Assembly (NCBI GenBank): GCA_045563055.1
Contig: JBJKUR010000011.1
Location: 103,682-167,681, forward strand
Direction: 5' to 3'
Length of the DNA: 64,000 bases
DNA from: Methylaequor sp045563055
GTDB lineage: Bacteria > Pseudomonadota > Alphaproteobacteria > Methylaequorales > Methylaequoraceae
The notes beneath the pieces are model-generated. The model made no database searches, had not been told where the DNA came from, and was given only the letters and a program-made list of their open reading frames with translations. Position 1 is the stretch's first letter. Each line of letters begins with the position of its first letter. Positions 28,001 to 35,410 of this stretch are shown in pieces. The translations under genes and the position numbers were made by a program.

Positions 28001-28969
28001 ATCAGTTACTATTGTGACTGTTTTATCGCCTTCTTCACCAAAGTCAAAAGCACTTGATTCTCCTGTAATTTTTGCTGGAGTTGAATCAATTAGAGTTTTT
28101 AAATCATCAAGTTTATAAAGAGCTGAACCTTTTCCTTCTAAGAAGTAGTTATCATCAGGAACCTTAGTTGTTTGTTGTCCGAATCTATCAATAAAAATTG
28201 GTTGTTTGGTATCATTTACAGCTTTAACTAAATCTGGATCAATGACTGTGTCATTAATAACTAATCTTGTGTCATACTTATTGGTTGGATCAGTTGCAGA
28301 TGCAGCTTGAGTTCTTATGAAAAAAATTGTTGCAATGGTTGGGTTACCCAAATCATCGAAAATTGTTATTGAGGTTGAATTATTATACGTTGTTGGATCG
28401 TTTGGATTAAAAACGTAACCACTTGCAAATTGTGCATTATCAGTAATCACATCACTAGTTGCAGAAACGTTAACGCCTAATTCAATAGCAGTAGTCGCTT
28501 TTGGTGTTCCTGAAGTTACTGGCAACTGGAGTGGAATTGCACTCGTCAAGTCTTTAGCAGTCACTGAACCATCCGCATTAACTGGGAAGGTAAGAAGAAA
28601 TTGACCTGAGGAATCTGTAACATATCTGTCGTTATTCACGTTGAATGAACCATTACGTGTATAAACTGTTTGTCCAGAAGTTAAAGATGGTTTTAAGGAG
28701 AAGAACCCTTGCCCTGATATCGCCATGTCAAGAACGTTCAGAGATGAGGTAATGTTACCCTGAGTAAACTGTTGCTTTACACTTTTTAAGATTGTACCAG
28801 AACCAATTGATGAAGAAGCATTTTGTAATGGTGAGGTTGCAAAAATATCACCAAATTCCGCTCTTGACCTTTTAAAACCAGTTGTGTTAACGTTTGCAAT
28901 ATTGTTTGAAGTAGCCGAGATATCTGACTGTGCTCCGTTTAATCCTGTAAGTGCTGTATAAAATGACAT
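25064..28969 (-). CDS. flgE: Flagellar hook protein FlgE, giant form (1301 aa)
   Basis: The hook is the universal joint between rod and filament. Both ends are canonical: NNIANVNTTGFKRSRAEF near residue 25, and ERSNVDITEELVNLITAQR then a QANAKSIETT tail at the C-terminus. Between them lies a roughly 1000-residue Thr/Ser/Asp/Ala-rich region, versus a few hundred in usual FlgE (about 400-600 aa in total). It includes a D2-like SITIFDDLGNPTIATIFF segment and several segments resembling hook/flagellin insertion domains (GSYNAAQLSTEIQRSV; GTTLAEALQQRINQ). No frameshift is seen. Its bases look less AT-rich than its neighbours, consistent with its amino-acid content. Confidence 0.92.
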   Translation of the reverse strand: MSFYTALTGLNGAQSDISATSNNIANVNTTGFKRSRAEFGDIFATSPLQNASSSIGSGTILKSVKQQFTQGNITSSLNVLDMAISGQGFFSLKPSLTSGQTVYTRNGSFNVNNDRYVTDSSGQFLLTFPVNADGSVTAKDLTSAIPLQLPVTSGTPKATTAIELGVNVSATSDVITDNAQFASGYVFNPNDPTTYNNSTSITIFDDLGNPTIATIFFIRTQAASATDPTNKYDTRLVINDTVIDPDLVKAVNDTKQPIFIDRFGQQTTKVPDDNYFLEGKGSALYKLDDLKTLIDSTPAKITGESSAFDFGEEGDKTVTIVTDPLQFNSTRESGDTSSQIYWGTNFMTINVDGSDQPVNIDIRPGSYNAAQLSTEIQRSVNAAYGDDKKIQIVQNVDDTLTIDLQKLNADGTSTGLTTPISVDLLSDSYVSAKEGIVLTGASPDFTRDQFLAHTQARLNDSLNTYAVSAQTGATAGGIVDTAKASALGISSQLFYRAAGKEMTTMLEQSQAFEFDRNSSSSDTAASGFSVAKQYLTYSYFGKSPQTHVYDKKTEMAINPTGATVNAGKAVFYDQSENTIRFHFGTTNPASDNIAANSKVRLIGQFYANTTDTTNGDFINGREFTVTSVGSETVGGAAQYFIECSTAGMNLPDSDFSIDFTTGNDANIYSTVSTSTEAFFEGSDPTAVFKGADVNFSNKKLVLREIGTANKHAYTNRQMVAGNSGKNILDGFTEQFTLKSDKTTSGTTLDTFDLIGIGDNASAATRDNHLNGDGSATDKVPAQMQWVDEKNPPIEVTYDVLNQRLQFEVDRNLIGTGTNSNFNSFKIFGSSTATSTNNLGIPTADDTSTTLIRGGEKFSAATFVADGAEIQLNDKRFGIKVGYNSELKAFEFSSGSTGETIAANGALGVTVDQTASDIVVGRYALSTTDGSITDSTDFFSGDNNLLGIGKTKTNALKTEAKGLAAQPAQAIGATATEDLTQVFRLSNQNNENIFNVSVNGVAGIIEIPQGFYVGTTLAEALQQRINQIEDSSGTVGGGIAVKYDSATNKFTFTNGTTGKDSTIKVRGATKFGLDNVDLGVGSVPQIYNLKQATNADGLALFVDAAGNKVTTPPANVVDGYFPLYIDEGELTFDKSGRIVSPKQGVHYEKQEAGFSIDLDIDFTKSTQLAQPFFVSTVNQDGFTSGRLDGLEVDASGTVRANYTNGQNNPLGKIVLANFNNQNGLKQIGNATYVETAVSGTATVGEAGAEGFGTVLSGSLERSNVDITEELVNLITAQRNFQANAKSIETTAATTQSIVNIRM

Positions 28970-28990
28970 GTTTTTTCTCCTCTATTGTTA

Positions 28991-29695
28991 TTAATTATTA
29001 GATTTAAATTTAATTGCTTCGGAAGCAGAGATTTCGCCATAATCTTTTGTTTCTAAAATAACATCCTCACTGTTTTTTGGTGCTGATGCTGCAATAACTT
29101 TGTTATAAACTGCTGTACTAAGCCCATCTGATCCTTCTGCATTTCCGGAATAAGCTTGAATAGAGAGTTTTGTTTTATTTTTCTTTATTTCATCTGGAAT
29201 ATCGGTCCAACTAAAACCGACTAATCCTTTTTCTTGAGAACCAAGATTCATCGTATGAATAATCTCACCACTTGAATTAGTGAATGTTAAACCAACATCA
29301 TTTGAAGAAACCGGAAGGTCTACAACTCCATGAATTTCACCTTTCTCATCAGGACTTGCAATTTGACCTGGCACTAATACCGAATGGCCAAGGAACTGAG
29401 CAGCAGTAGCAACTCTGTTAGGTTCTAACTTAGAGCCTAGACTAGTTAAATTATTATTAATTTCAGTAATTCCAGTAACCGTCGAAAATTGTGCCATCTG
29501 CGCAATAAAGTCTCCATTATCCATAGGTGCAAAAGGGTCTTGATTTTGCAATTGAGTGGTCATAAGTTTAAGAAAGTCTTCTTGTCCTAAAGAGGTTTTT
29601 TTTCCTTCCTTAGCTGCCTGATCTTGTGTTTTAACGCCAAGCTTATTTAAAATATTATTTAAAGATTGCTCCGAAGATTTTGAAATATCAGTCAT
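28991..29695 (-). CDS. flgD: Flagellar hook capping protein FlgD
   Basis: The scaffold that caps the growing hook and lets FlgE polymerise. The signature LKLMTTQLQNQDPFAPMDN is near residue 45, followed by FIAQMAQFSTVTGI. A FlgD Ig/tudor-like region follows with QFLGHSVLVPG and VDLPVSSNDVGLTFTN. 234 aa, within the family range. Lies between flgC and flgE at short spacing. Confidence 0.93.
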   Translation of the reverse strand: MTDISKSSEQSLNNILNKLGVKTQDQAAKEGKKTSLGQEDFLKLMTTQLQNQDPFAPMDNGDFIAQMAQFSTVTGITEINNNLTSLGSKLEPNRVATAAQFLGHSVLVPGQIASPDEKGEIHGVVDLPVSSNDVGLTFTNSSGEIIHTMNLGSQEKGLVGFSWTDIPDEIKKNKTKLSIQAYSGNAEGSDGLSTAVYNKVIAASAPKNSEDVILETKDYGEISASEAIKFKSNN

Positions 29696-29713
29696 TTTAA
29701 CTCCTTATTATTA

Positions 29714-30127
29714 TTATTTACCCATACTTGCTGTTTTAAGCATCAATGCTCGCACGGTTGAAATCATTTCAACATTATTTTGATATTGTCTAGATGCCTC
29801 AAGCATATCAACGTACTCTTCTTCAATGTTTACAGGTGCTCTATAAATAAATCCATTTTGGTCTGCCATTGGATGGCCAGGTTTAAATTCTTTAATTGGT
29901 TCAATATCCATTTTTTTTACTGTTACTGCATCAACAGTTGATATTCCTCTTTTATTAATGATATCGAAATATTTAGTTTCAAAAATTGGCTTTATTGGCT
30001 TGTAAGCATCTTGTGGACTTGATGCAATATTATCAGCATTTGCTAAATTACTTGCTGTTGCATTTAATCTAACTAATTGGGCACCCATTGCTCTTTGAGC
30101 AATATTATATATATTTTTAATATCCAT
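29714..30127 (-). CDS. flgC: Flagellar basal-body rod protein FlgC
   Basis: A proximal rod subunit, 137 aa. N-terminal motif RLNATASNLANADN and C-terminal NIEEEYVDMLEASRQYQNN with VRALMLKTASMGK match FlgC. It overlaps flgB by 1 nt (ATG immediately at the flgB stop), indicating co-translation. Confidence 0.95.
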   Translation of the reverse strand: MDIKNIYNIAQRAMGAQLVRLNATASNLANADNIASSPQDAYKPIKPIFETKYFDIINKRGISTVDAVTVKKMDIEPIKEFKPGHPMADQNGFIYRAPVNIEEEYVDMLEASRQYQNNVEMISTVRALMLKTASMGK

Positions 30128-30516
30128 TATTCACCCTTGATTGCCCCCATTAATCCTCTTATTTTAGAATTAATAAAATCTAAAGAAGTTTGATATCTAA
30201 TTGCATTTTCAGCAAATTCCATTTGTTCAACTGCTAATTCAACTGTATTTCCATCTACAGACGGATTAATTGATTGACGATATTGAACTTTTCCAGGAAG
30301 ATTTTTTGAGGCTAATGCAATATGCTGATTATTTGAAGTTTTTAGTGGACCTTCATTTAGTGATCTAGCTAACTCTACTTCAAATTCGACATCTCTTGCT
30401 TTATAATTTGGAGTGGCTGCATTAGCTATATTAGATGCAAGGATTTCTTGTTTTTTATTCCTTACTCTTAAAGCATTGCTCAAAACGTTTAATTGTTGTT
30501 TAATATTATCTACCAT
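30127..30516 (-). CDS. flgB: Flagellar basal-body rod protein FlgB
   Basis: A proximal rod subunit, 129 aa, first gene of flgBCDEF. N-terminal LASNIANAATPNYKARDVEF and C-terminal FAENAIRYQTSLDFIN match FlgB. A near-consensus sigma-54 promoter lies upstream (30550-30565), predicting transcription start about 23 nt before the ATG. Confidence 0.95.
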   Translation of the reverse strand: MVDNIKQQLNVLSNALRVRNKKQEILASNIANAATPNYKARDVEFEVELARSLNEGPLKTSNNQHIALASKNLPGKVQYRQSINPSVDGNTVELAVEQMEFAENAIRYQTSLDFINSKIRGLMGAIKGE

Positions 30517-30549
30517 TTTAACTTTATTTATTAACTTTGGTTTAGAATT

Positions 30550-30565
30550 TGCAAATTAAGTGCCA
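30550..30565 (-). promoter_or_regulatory. Sigma-54 promoter for flgBCDEF
   Basis: On the minus strand the sequence reads TGGCAC-TTAAT-TTGCA, an exact match to the core -24/-12 consensus (GG-N10-GC). It lies in the 69-bp divergent gap, 34 nt upstream of flgB. An enhancer-binding activator (FlrC-like) is required by sigma-54; none is in this window. Confidence 0.85.
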
Positions 30566-30585
30566 AAAAGAAAGGTTAAAAAGTT

Positions 30586-31584
30586 ATGGACGAAAAAAAC
30601 TCTTTAAATTCAGATTTAGACCCAGAAGTTATTAAAGTAAGGGATAAGATAATAAGTAAGATAGGTGACAAATCTCTTGATGAAGTAAATTCTATTATAA
30701 AAAAATTATTAAATGAAACAATGGATGATGTCACAAGGTTAGGGGCTTTAGCTGCAAGACTAAAAATTATTAGATCCAAAATTGAATTACTATATGAAAG
30801 TAAGGTCGAAATTCAACCGAAGAAACCAATAAAAACAATTAAAAAAGAAGAAAAAAAAGAAGACGAGAGTCCAAAAAAAATAACTGAAGAAAAATGGGTC
30901 AGGATGAAAATGCTAGAGGCAGCAGAGGTTAATGGCAAGCAAATTGACAAAGGAGTTATTTTAGATGTTAAGGAGGAAGATAGTAAGAAGTTAATAGAAA
31001 ATAAAAAAGCAGAAATATTGGAAGAGGAAACAGACGGAGCATCTCCAGTTCAAAAAAGTGAAAAAATTCCTGAGCGTGAGGAAAATAAAGAAAATCAACA
31101 AAAAAATGAAGAAAAAGAAGTGGAGTCTGAAAATCCAAAAAATAAAAATGCGGAAAATAAAGTTCCTGAAAATAAGTCTGAGAATAAGGAACAGGACTCA
31201 GAGCCTAAAAACAAAAATCTTTTGGAAAAACATGAAGAAACAGTTTCAGACGACGACGATGATATAGAGTCAAAAGACAAAGATCTCAAGGTGAATGAGG
31301 CTGAAAAAAAATCTGAAGTTTCAAAGCAGCAATCAATTGAGACTCCAGTTGAAAATAAAGAAGCTAAATCAGATGACGTTGAGACATCTCCTGATGACAA
31401 ACCCAAAATTTCAGAAAAACCTGAGGAACGCAAGGATGATATCAAAAATGTAGAAAAAGAAAAAAATGAGCCTACTATAGATAAAAATATGGAAATTGAA
31501 ACTCAGAAAAAAGACGAAAACCCCCAAGATAATCAAGAAAATAATAAAAATGAGGATTTAAATAGTCAGATGGATGAAAAATAA
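30586..31584 (+). CDS. Highly charged Lys/Glu-rich protein of unknown function
   Basis: A 332-aa protein. The first ~75 residues look folded and helical (VRDKIISKIGDKSLDEVNSI, TRLGALAARLKIIRSKIELL). Around residues 105-140 there is a compact motif (VRMKMLEAAEVNGKQIDKG then V-KEEDSKKLIENKKAEI) that resembles small beta modules seen in phage and other proteins of the form VKxLexaevnGkxyxxGdvv. The remaining ~190 residues are low-complexity E/K/N/D/S-rich and probably disordered. No signal peptide. It is divergent from flgB and shares its regulatory gap, so a flagellar role (for example in export or length control) is possible but not shown. Confidence 0.6.
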   Translation: MDEKNSLNSDLDPEVIKVRDKIISKIGDKSLDEVNSIIKKLLNETMDDVTRLGALAARLKIIRSKIELLYESKVEIQPKKPIKTIKKEEKKEDESPKKITEEKWVRMKMLEAAEVNGKQIDKGVILDVKEEDSKKLIENKKAEILEEETDGASPVQKSEKIPEREENKENQQKNEEKEVESENPKNKNAENKVPENKSENKEQDSEPKNKNLLEKHEETVSDDDDDIESKDKDLKVNEAEKKSEVSKQQSIETPVENKEAKSDDVETSPDDKPKISEKPEERKDDIKNVEKEKNEPTIDKNMEIETQKKDENPQDNQENNKNEDLNSQMDEK

Positions 31585-31645
31585 TTTTTTTATTGTCTCT
31601 GCATTAAAAACTTAGAAACTTTAAAAAAAAAGGTTAAGGTATTTT

Positions 31646-31996
31646 GTGTCTTCTAAATCAAGGGTAATTCTTCCGTTATTTTTTCTTTTTTTGTTATTGT
31701 CATGCGATAATCTTTTTCTAAGATTTAAATATGAAACATATGAGTGTAAGCCCAATAGAGTTGATCTTAAAAAGGTTTTTATAAAAGATTATAAAGAAGG
31801 CGATGTAGCTGATGTAGAAGTTGGCGAGTATTTATACAAATTCAAAATAAGTTTTATCAATAAACAAAAGATGTATTTAGTGGGGGATGCCGGTGACTTT
31901 GTAATAAAAATCTACAGAAAAACCGGGAAGGTTGAGGCAAGACTGAATAATCTTATCCTTAACGTAGAGTGTAACAAAAGTACTTTTAAGATGTAA
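31646..31996 (+). CDS. Small predicted lipoprotein, unknown function
   Basis: 116 aa, GTG start at 31646. A short N-terminal hydrophobic segment (ILPLFFLFLLLSC) ends in a lipobox-like LLSC, so lipidation at Cys20 is likely. The mature part is rich in beta-prone residues (VADVEVGEYLYKFKISFIN, GDFVIKIYRKTGKVEARLN) with two further cysteines. No family recognised. Embedded among flagellar genes on the opposite strand; ends 2 bp from the convergent DUF2802-like gene. Confidence 0.6.
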   Translation: MSSKSRVILPLFFLFLLLSCDNLFLRFKYETYECKPNRVDLKKVFIKDYKEGDVADVEVGEYLYKFKISFINKQKMYLVGDAGDFVIKIYRKTGKVEARLNNLILNVECNKSTFKM

Positions 31997-31998
31997 AT

Positions 31999-32424
31999 TT
32001 AAATTTTACCGTGATATTTTAAAATAGGTTCTATTTCTTCAGCGCTCAAACCTGTTGAACCTGATATTTCTTCCATGCTTCTTCCTTGATTAGCCATCTG
32101 AATGGCTTCAGTTATTTTAGAATCTCCTTTATTTGAATCTGCAAGTCTTGAAATTTCAAGATCAAGTTTTTCCAGGATGTACTTATAATCTTGTAAAATT
32201 TTTTTTTGCTCAGAAAGATTAAGCTCTAATGACCTAAATTCTTCAATCAAATCTTTGATTGCTCTTTCAAGAACGTTGATTTTTTTTGAGTTTTTATAAC
32301 TTTTTTGGTAATCAATATAGTAAGCAGTGCAAACGACGATACAGAAAGTAATTGTGATTATCACAATTAACAATGACGTATTTCCGAGTGGGTCTTTTTC
32401 CAAAAAATTATTTAAAAAGTCCAT
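31999..32424 (-). CDS. Membrane-anchored coiled-coil protein, DUF2802/DUF6115-like, flagellum-linked
   Basis: 141 aa from the ATG at 32422-32424 (a TTG-started version would add six residues). It has an N-terminal transmembrane helix (TSLLIVIITITFCIVVCTAYY), a coiled coil of about 55 residues, and a C-terminal helix-turn-helix-like segment (AIQMANQGRSMEEISGSTGL then SAEEIEPIL). This layout resembles DUF2802 proteins encoded near flagellar/chemotaxis genes in gammaproteobacteria. It is the last gene of the flgP-flgT operon. Exact role unknown. Confidence 0.55.
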   Translation of the reverse strand: MDFLNNFLEKDPLGNTSLLIVIITITFCIVVCTAYYIDYQKSYKNSKKINVLERAIKDLIEEFRSLELNLSEQKKILQDYKYILEKLDLEISRLADSNKGDSKITEAIQMANQGRSMEEISGSTGLSAEEIEPILKYHGKI

Positions 32425-32460
32425 AATTGATAATATTATCAAAAGTTATGTATAACAACT

Positions 32461-32739
32461 TTATTTAAATTTTCTATTTTTTATAAAGTCTTGGAATTCA
32501 ATGAATATTTTGTTATTCGCTGTTTTACTTTTTTCTAAAGAGTTTAATAATTCTCCTAACAAATTAACCTTTTCTTCTAATTCTTTATGATTTTCAACCT
32601 CTGTAGATTCTGATATTTCCTTTTTGATATCTACAGATATATTTTGGATTTTTTCTTCTAACTTTAATATTTGATGTGGATCATTCTTATTTGAGAGTTG
32701 CTTAAGCAACTCTAAGACTAAATTAATTTTTTCCTTCAT
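32461..32739 (-). CDS. Putative FlgN-like flagellar export chaperone
   Basis: A 92-aa, almost entirely helical protein (KINLVLELLKQLSNKND, KEISESTEVENHKELEEKVN). FlgN chaperones hook-filament junction proteins FlgK/FlgL and is usually encoded beside flgM, as here. The call rests on size, helicity and position only, since FlgN sequences are poorly conserved. ATG at 32737-32739 is preferred over the adjacent TTG. Spacing to flgM is about 10 nt. Confidence 0.45.
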   Translation of the reverse strand: MKEKINLVLELLKQLSNKNDPHQILKLEEKIQNISVDIKKEISESTEVENHKELEEKVNLLGELLNSLEKSKTANNKIFIEFQDFIKNRKFK

Positions 32740-32749
32740 CAAAGGAAGT

Positions 32750-33064
32750 TTATTTCATTTCCTTTATTGCGTCAAATAATGCATCAGCAATTTTAGTCAT
32801 ATCAATTGGATAGGTTCCATTTTGAATAGCTTCTTTAATTCTAGTTGTACTTACTCTATCGATAGGTGGTTCCTTAGACATACTCTTAACTTTCTCCTTA
32901 GAAATAAACTGCGAAACCTTTCCATCGTGGGCATCTACTTGTGATTTTGAGGGATTTTGAACCTTCTGAACAGACGACTTAGCTGTATTCTGTTCATTTT
33001 GAGCTATTTTCCTGGTGTTATCTGCACCTGAACTTAAACTTTTATTTTTAATCTGGTCAATCAT
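32750..33064 (-). CDS. flgM: Anti-sigma-28 factor FlgM
   Basis: A 104-aa protein holding FliA inactive until the hook is finished and FlgM is exported. The C-terminal half (residues ~70-104) carries the FlgM signature RVSTTRIKEAIQNGTYPID then KIADALFDAI. The N-terminal half is disordered-looking, as expected for an exported unfolded protein. Its partner FliA is encoded at 40181-40882 in the same window. Confidence 0.88.
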   Translation of the reverse strand: MIDQIKNKSLSSGADNTRKIAQNEQNTAKSSVQKVQNPSKSQVDAHDGKVSQFISKEKVKSMSKEPPIDRVSTTRIKEAIQNGTYPIDMTKIADALFDAIKEMK

Positions 33065-33097
33065 TTTTTTATCCTTAATTATGTAAACGACTTTTAT

Positions 33098-33802
33098 TTA
33101 ATTTTGTTTAGTGTTTAGGATTACTTTTTTTTTATTTTTTGCATAACCTACTATTATTTTACCACTTTTTAAATTTTTTACCTTAATTTTTTCCATAAAA
33201 TTACCATCATTCAAAGCAATCCCTTCTTCTTTAATTGTAATGAAACTTTTATTATTTTCAATTATTACAATTGAGTTTTTTTCTATAAGCCAATCATCTT
33301 TTAAATTTGAGAATGTTATAGCTTTATTAGATCTTGTGTCTTTTTTTAGCTTTTTACCAATGATATCGGTTTTTTCGGAAATATACCTGGTATTTACGCC
33401 TTTTTTCTTGATTGTAATAACATCATCTTCGGTGATGACAGAACCTTTGTTTTTAAATTTTTTTAAGGCTATTACAATATTTTCACTCTTTTTGGTGCTG
33501 GGTTGAAATTCTTTCTTTACAAACTTATTCCTAACAATAAATTGCCAGGGATTCTGATCTATACATCTTACTTTTATGAGCTTATTTTTTCCAGAAATAT
33601 CATTAATTATGATCTTGGAATCATCACAGCCAGGATATTTTAGTTCATCTAAAATTGAAATTTGAGCATGAACTCCTTTGTTTGATAACCAATCTTCAAT
33701 TTTAACCTTTAACTCAGCTCCACCAATTGTGTTTGCCTCTACATTGCAGTAAATAAAAATTACAAAAAATATGGCTACGTTTCTTAAAGTTTTAATTACC
33801 AT
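33098..33802 (-). CDS. flgA: Flagellar P-ring assembly chaperone FlgA
   Basis: A periplasmic protein helping FlgI form the P-ring. From the ATG at 33800-33802 it has 234 aa with a signal peptide (VAIFFVIFIYCNVEA). The C-terminal SAF-like domain shows NKGSVITEDDVITIKKK, DIIGKKLKKDTRSNKAI and MEKIKVKNLKSGKIIVG, typical of FlgA. A longer TTG/ATG-started reading (to 33859) would put 19 residues before the signal peptide and overlap the LysM gene, so I reject it. The remaining overlap with the LysM gene is 11 nt. Confidence 0.88.
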   Translation of the reverse strand: MVIKTLRNVAIFFVIFIYCNVEANTIGGAELKVKIEDWLSNKGVHAQISILDELKYPGCDDSKIIINDISGKNKLIKVRCIDQNPWQFIVRNKFVKKEFQPSTKKSENIVIALKKFKNKGSVITEDDVITIKKKGVNTRYISEKTDIIGKKLKKDTRSNKAITFSNLKDDWLIEKNSIVIIENNKSFITIKEEGIALNDGNFMEKIKVKNLKSGKIIVGYAKNKKKVILNTKQN

Positions 33803-34217
33803 AGAAATAAATATGCCCATTTCTTGAAGAACTAACACTTGATGATGTATTTTTGACATTTTTTACCAGATTCATGATTTCATTAATAGATGGTATTTTA
33901 ATACTCTTTCCTGCAAATAAAAAATGTCGATTTCCTCTCACAAATGCATGTTTGTTCATTTCAATTATTGAAATTTCTATAATTTTCATATTTAAACCAC
34001 TGTTCCCGTAATATTTCTTTAAGATCCCGCTCAAGGACTCTCCAGATTTAACTTTATGAGATACTGAGTGGTTTTGGTTTTTAATGAATAAATTATCTTT
34101 ATTTAGCTTTTTATTATTTGTCAAATCTGATTTATACTCTAACACTACAAAAGGTTCGTTTGCACTTAAATCAAATGTTAAAACAGCGAAGAATATGATT
34201 AAAAAAATTTTTTTCAT
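33792..34217 (-). CDS. Secreted LysM-like protein in flagellar operon
   Basis: 141 aa. N-terminal signal peptide (IFLIIFFAVLTFDLSA). A LysM/FimV-like module spans about residues 52-110 (HKVKSGESLSGILKKYYG then GKSIKIPS at its end). The motif predicts peptidoglycan binding in the periplasm. It lies between flgT and flgA, so a role in anchoring the flagellar ring to the cell wall is a reasonable guess. The C-terminus is Ser-rich. I do not recognise an established flagellar gene name for it. Confidence 0.65.
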   Translation of the reverse strand: MKKIFLIIFFAVLTFDLSANEPFVVLEYKSDLTNNKKLNKDNLFIKNQNHSVSHKVKSGESLSGILKKYYGNSGLNMKIIEISIIEMNKHAFVRGNRHFLFAGKSIKIPSINEIMNLVKNVKNTSSSVSSSRNGHIYFYGN

Positions 34218-34224
34218 TTTACAC

Positions 34225-35400
34225 CTAGTTAATAAATTTGATAGTTTTTCCCTGAATTTGGTTGTTCTTATTTTGTGGATTAAGTGGCTCCAAAGTAGAT
34301 GTGTTTTCGTTTGTATCCCTTACAGTTAAAACTATCCATTCACTCATAATAACATCTCTTGAAGATGAAATAAAACCCACAGTACCTTTTTTCAAACCTT
34401 GGTTCGATCCTAATGGAACGGTAAGTTCGTTGTTAACTAAAATCACCTCTGCTTGAAGTGGTTGACATTTTAACTGATCTAATACCCTGTACTGAATTTT
34501 AGAGATACTTTTTTTTACTAAATCAGTTAACTTGTCTTGAGAAATCTTTACAAAAGCATCAACGTGCTGATATCCAGTTTGATTTCCTGACCAAAGAGAG
34601 AATTTGTAGCTAAGTGAGTCTAAAACATTGAAATTTGGACCTTCGTAAATATTAAGTGTTATGTCTACGACTATTTCTTTTGAAACCTTTGTGAACCTTC
34701 CTTTTGCATGACTAAACTTCAATACTGGATGAATTGCGAACTCTCCATTTTTTAAGTCGTTTCTTTGTCCCTCAACTAAGTTGTTGTAGTCTAATGAAAC
34801 TGACTTTTTAAGGACTTTATTTGGATTGAATGGAAACTTAGAGGAGTCTTTTAAGTTAATGTACTCAATGTTTAATAGATTTTTGAATACTTCCTTTGAT
34901 ACCTCATTTGGCAGTTTAGTTGTCCATGCGGGTAATCTGCTTGATATTGTATAATGTGGAGATAAATAGGTTAAGTTAACAAAGTCTCTATCAGAACAAT
35001 TCAGCATGTTGCTCACACTTACTAAATATGCTCTTACAGTTACATTGTAATGGGTATCATCAGACGATTCCTGGGTGATGACAAAATCTTTAATTGTAGC
35101 AGATGGTCTAACTAACACGCTTTCGTTAAGATTAGTATTTGTATCAACACTTGAGTATCCATCGACCTTAGCACCACCTTGTATAGTAGCTAGATAAAGT
35201 GCATCTTCTAGTGCTCTTTTTTTTGCTAAGTTAGTATCACCATTAATTATAACTGCCCTGCCACTTGAAAAGACTTCTTTGTAGCCAATCTCGTTTGCAA
35301 TTAAATATGTTGATGCCAAAAGAAAGGATAAAAGTGTTGTAAAGAAATATACCAGCTTTCTTAAAATAACATCAAAAGAGTTGTATTCAATTTTTCTCAA
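34225..35400 (-). CDS. flgT: Flagellar H-ring assembly protein FlgT
   Basis: 391 aa. In Vibrio FlgT builds the H-ring around the basal body and helps recruit the T-ring and stator. Here the signal-anchor region (LVYFFTTLLSFLLASTYLIA, residues ~16-35) is followed by SSGRAVIINGDTNLAKKRAL and then DALYLATIQGGAKVDG, which is the N-terminal FlgT domain, with two further domains ending in TSTLEPLN. Together with flgP it points to an outer-membrane-associated ring of Vibrio type. Spacing to flgP is 10 nt. flgO was not found. Confidence 0.8.
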   Translation of the reverse strand: MRKIEYNSFDVILRKLVYFFTTLLSFLLASTYLIANEIGYKEVFSSGRAVIINGDTNLAKKRALEDALYLATIQGGAKVDGYSSVDTNTNLNESVLVRPSATIKDFVITQESSDDTHYNVTVRAYLVSVSNMLNCSDRDFVNLTYLSPHYTISSRLPAWTTKLPNEVSKEVFKNLLNIEYINLKDSSKFPFNPNKVLKKSVSLDYNNLVEGQRNDLKNGEFAIHPVLKFSHAKGRFTKVSKEIVVDITLNIYEGPNFNVLDSLSYKFSLWSGNQTGYQHVDAFVKISQDKLTDLVKKSISKIQYRVLDQLKCQPLQAEVILVNNELTVPLGSNQGLKKGTVGFISSSRDVIMSEWIVLTVRDTNENTSTLEPLNPQNKNNQIQGKTIKFIN

Positions 35401-35410
35401 CTTAAATCCT

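Noticed and set aside
31095..31445. Minus-strand Ser/Phe-rich reading frame opposite the Lys/Glu-rich protein
   Set aside because: A predictable complement of GAA/AAA codons; no start signals or family match.
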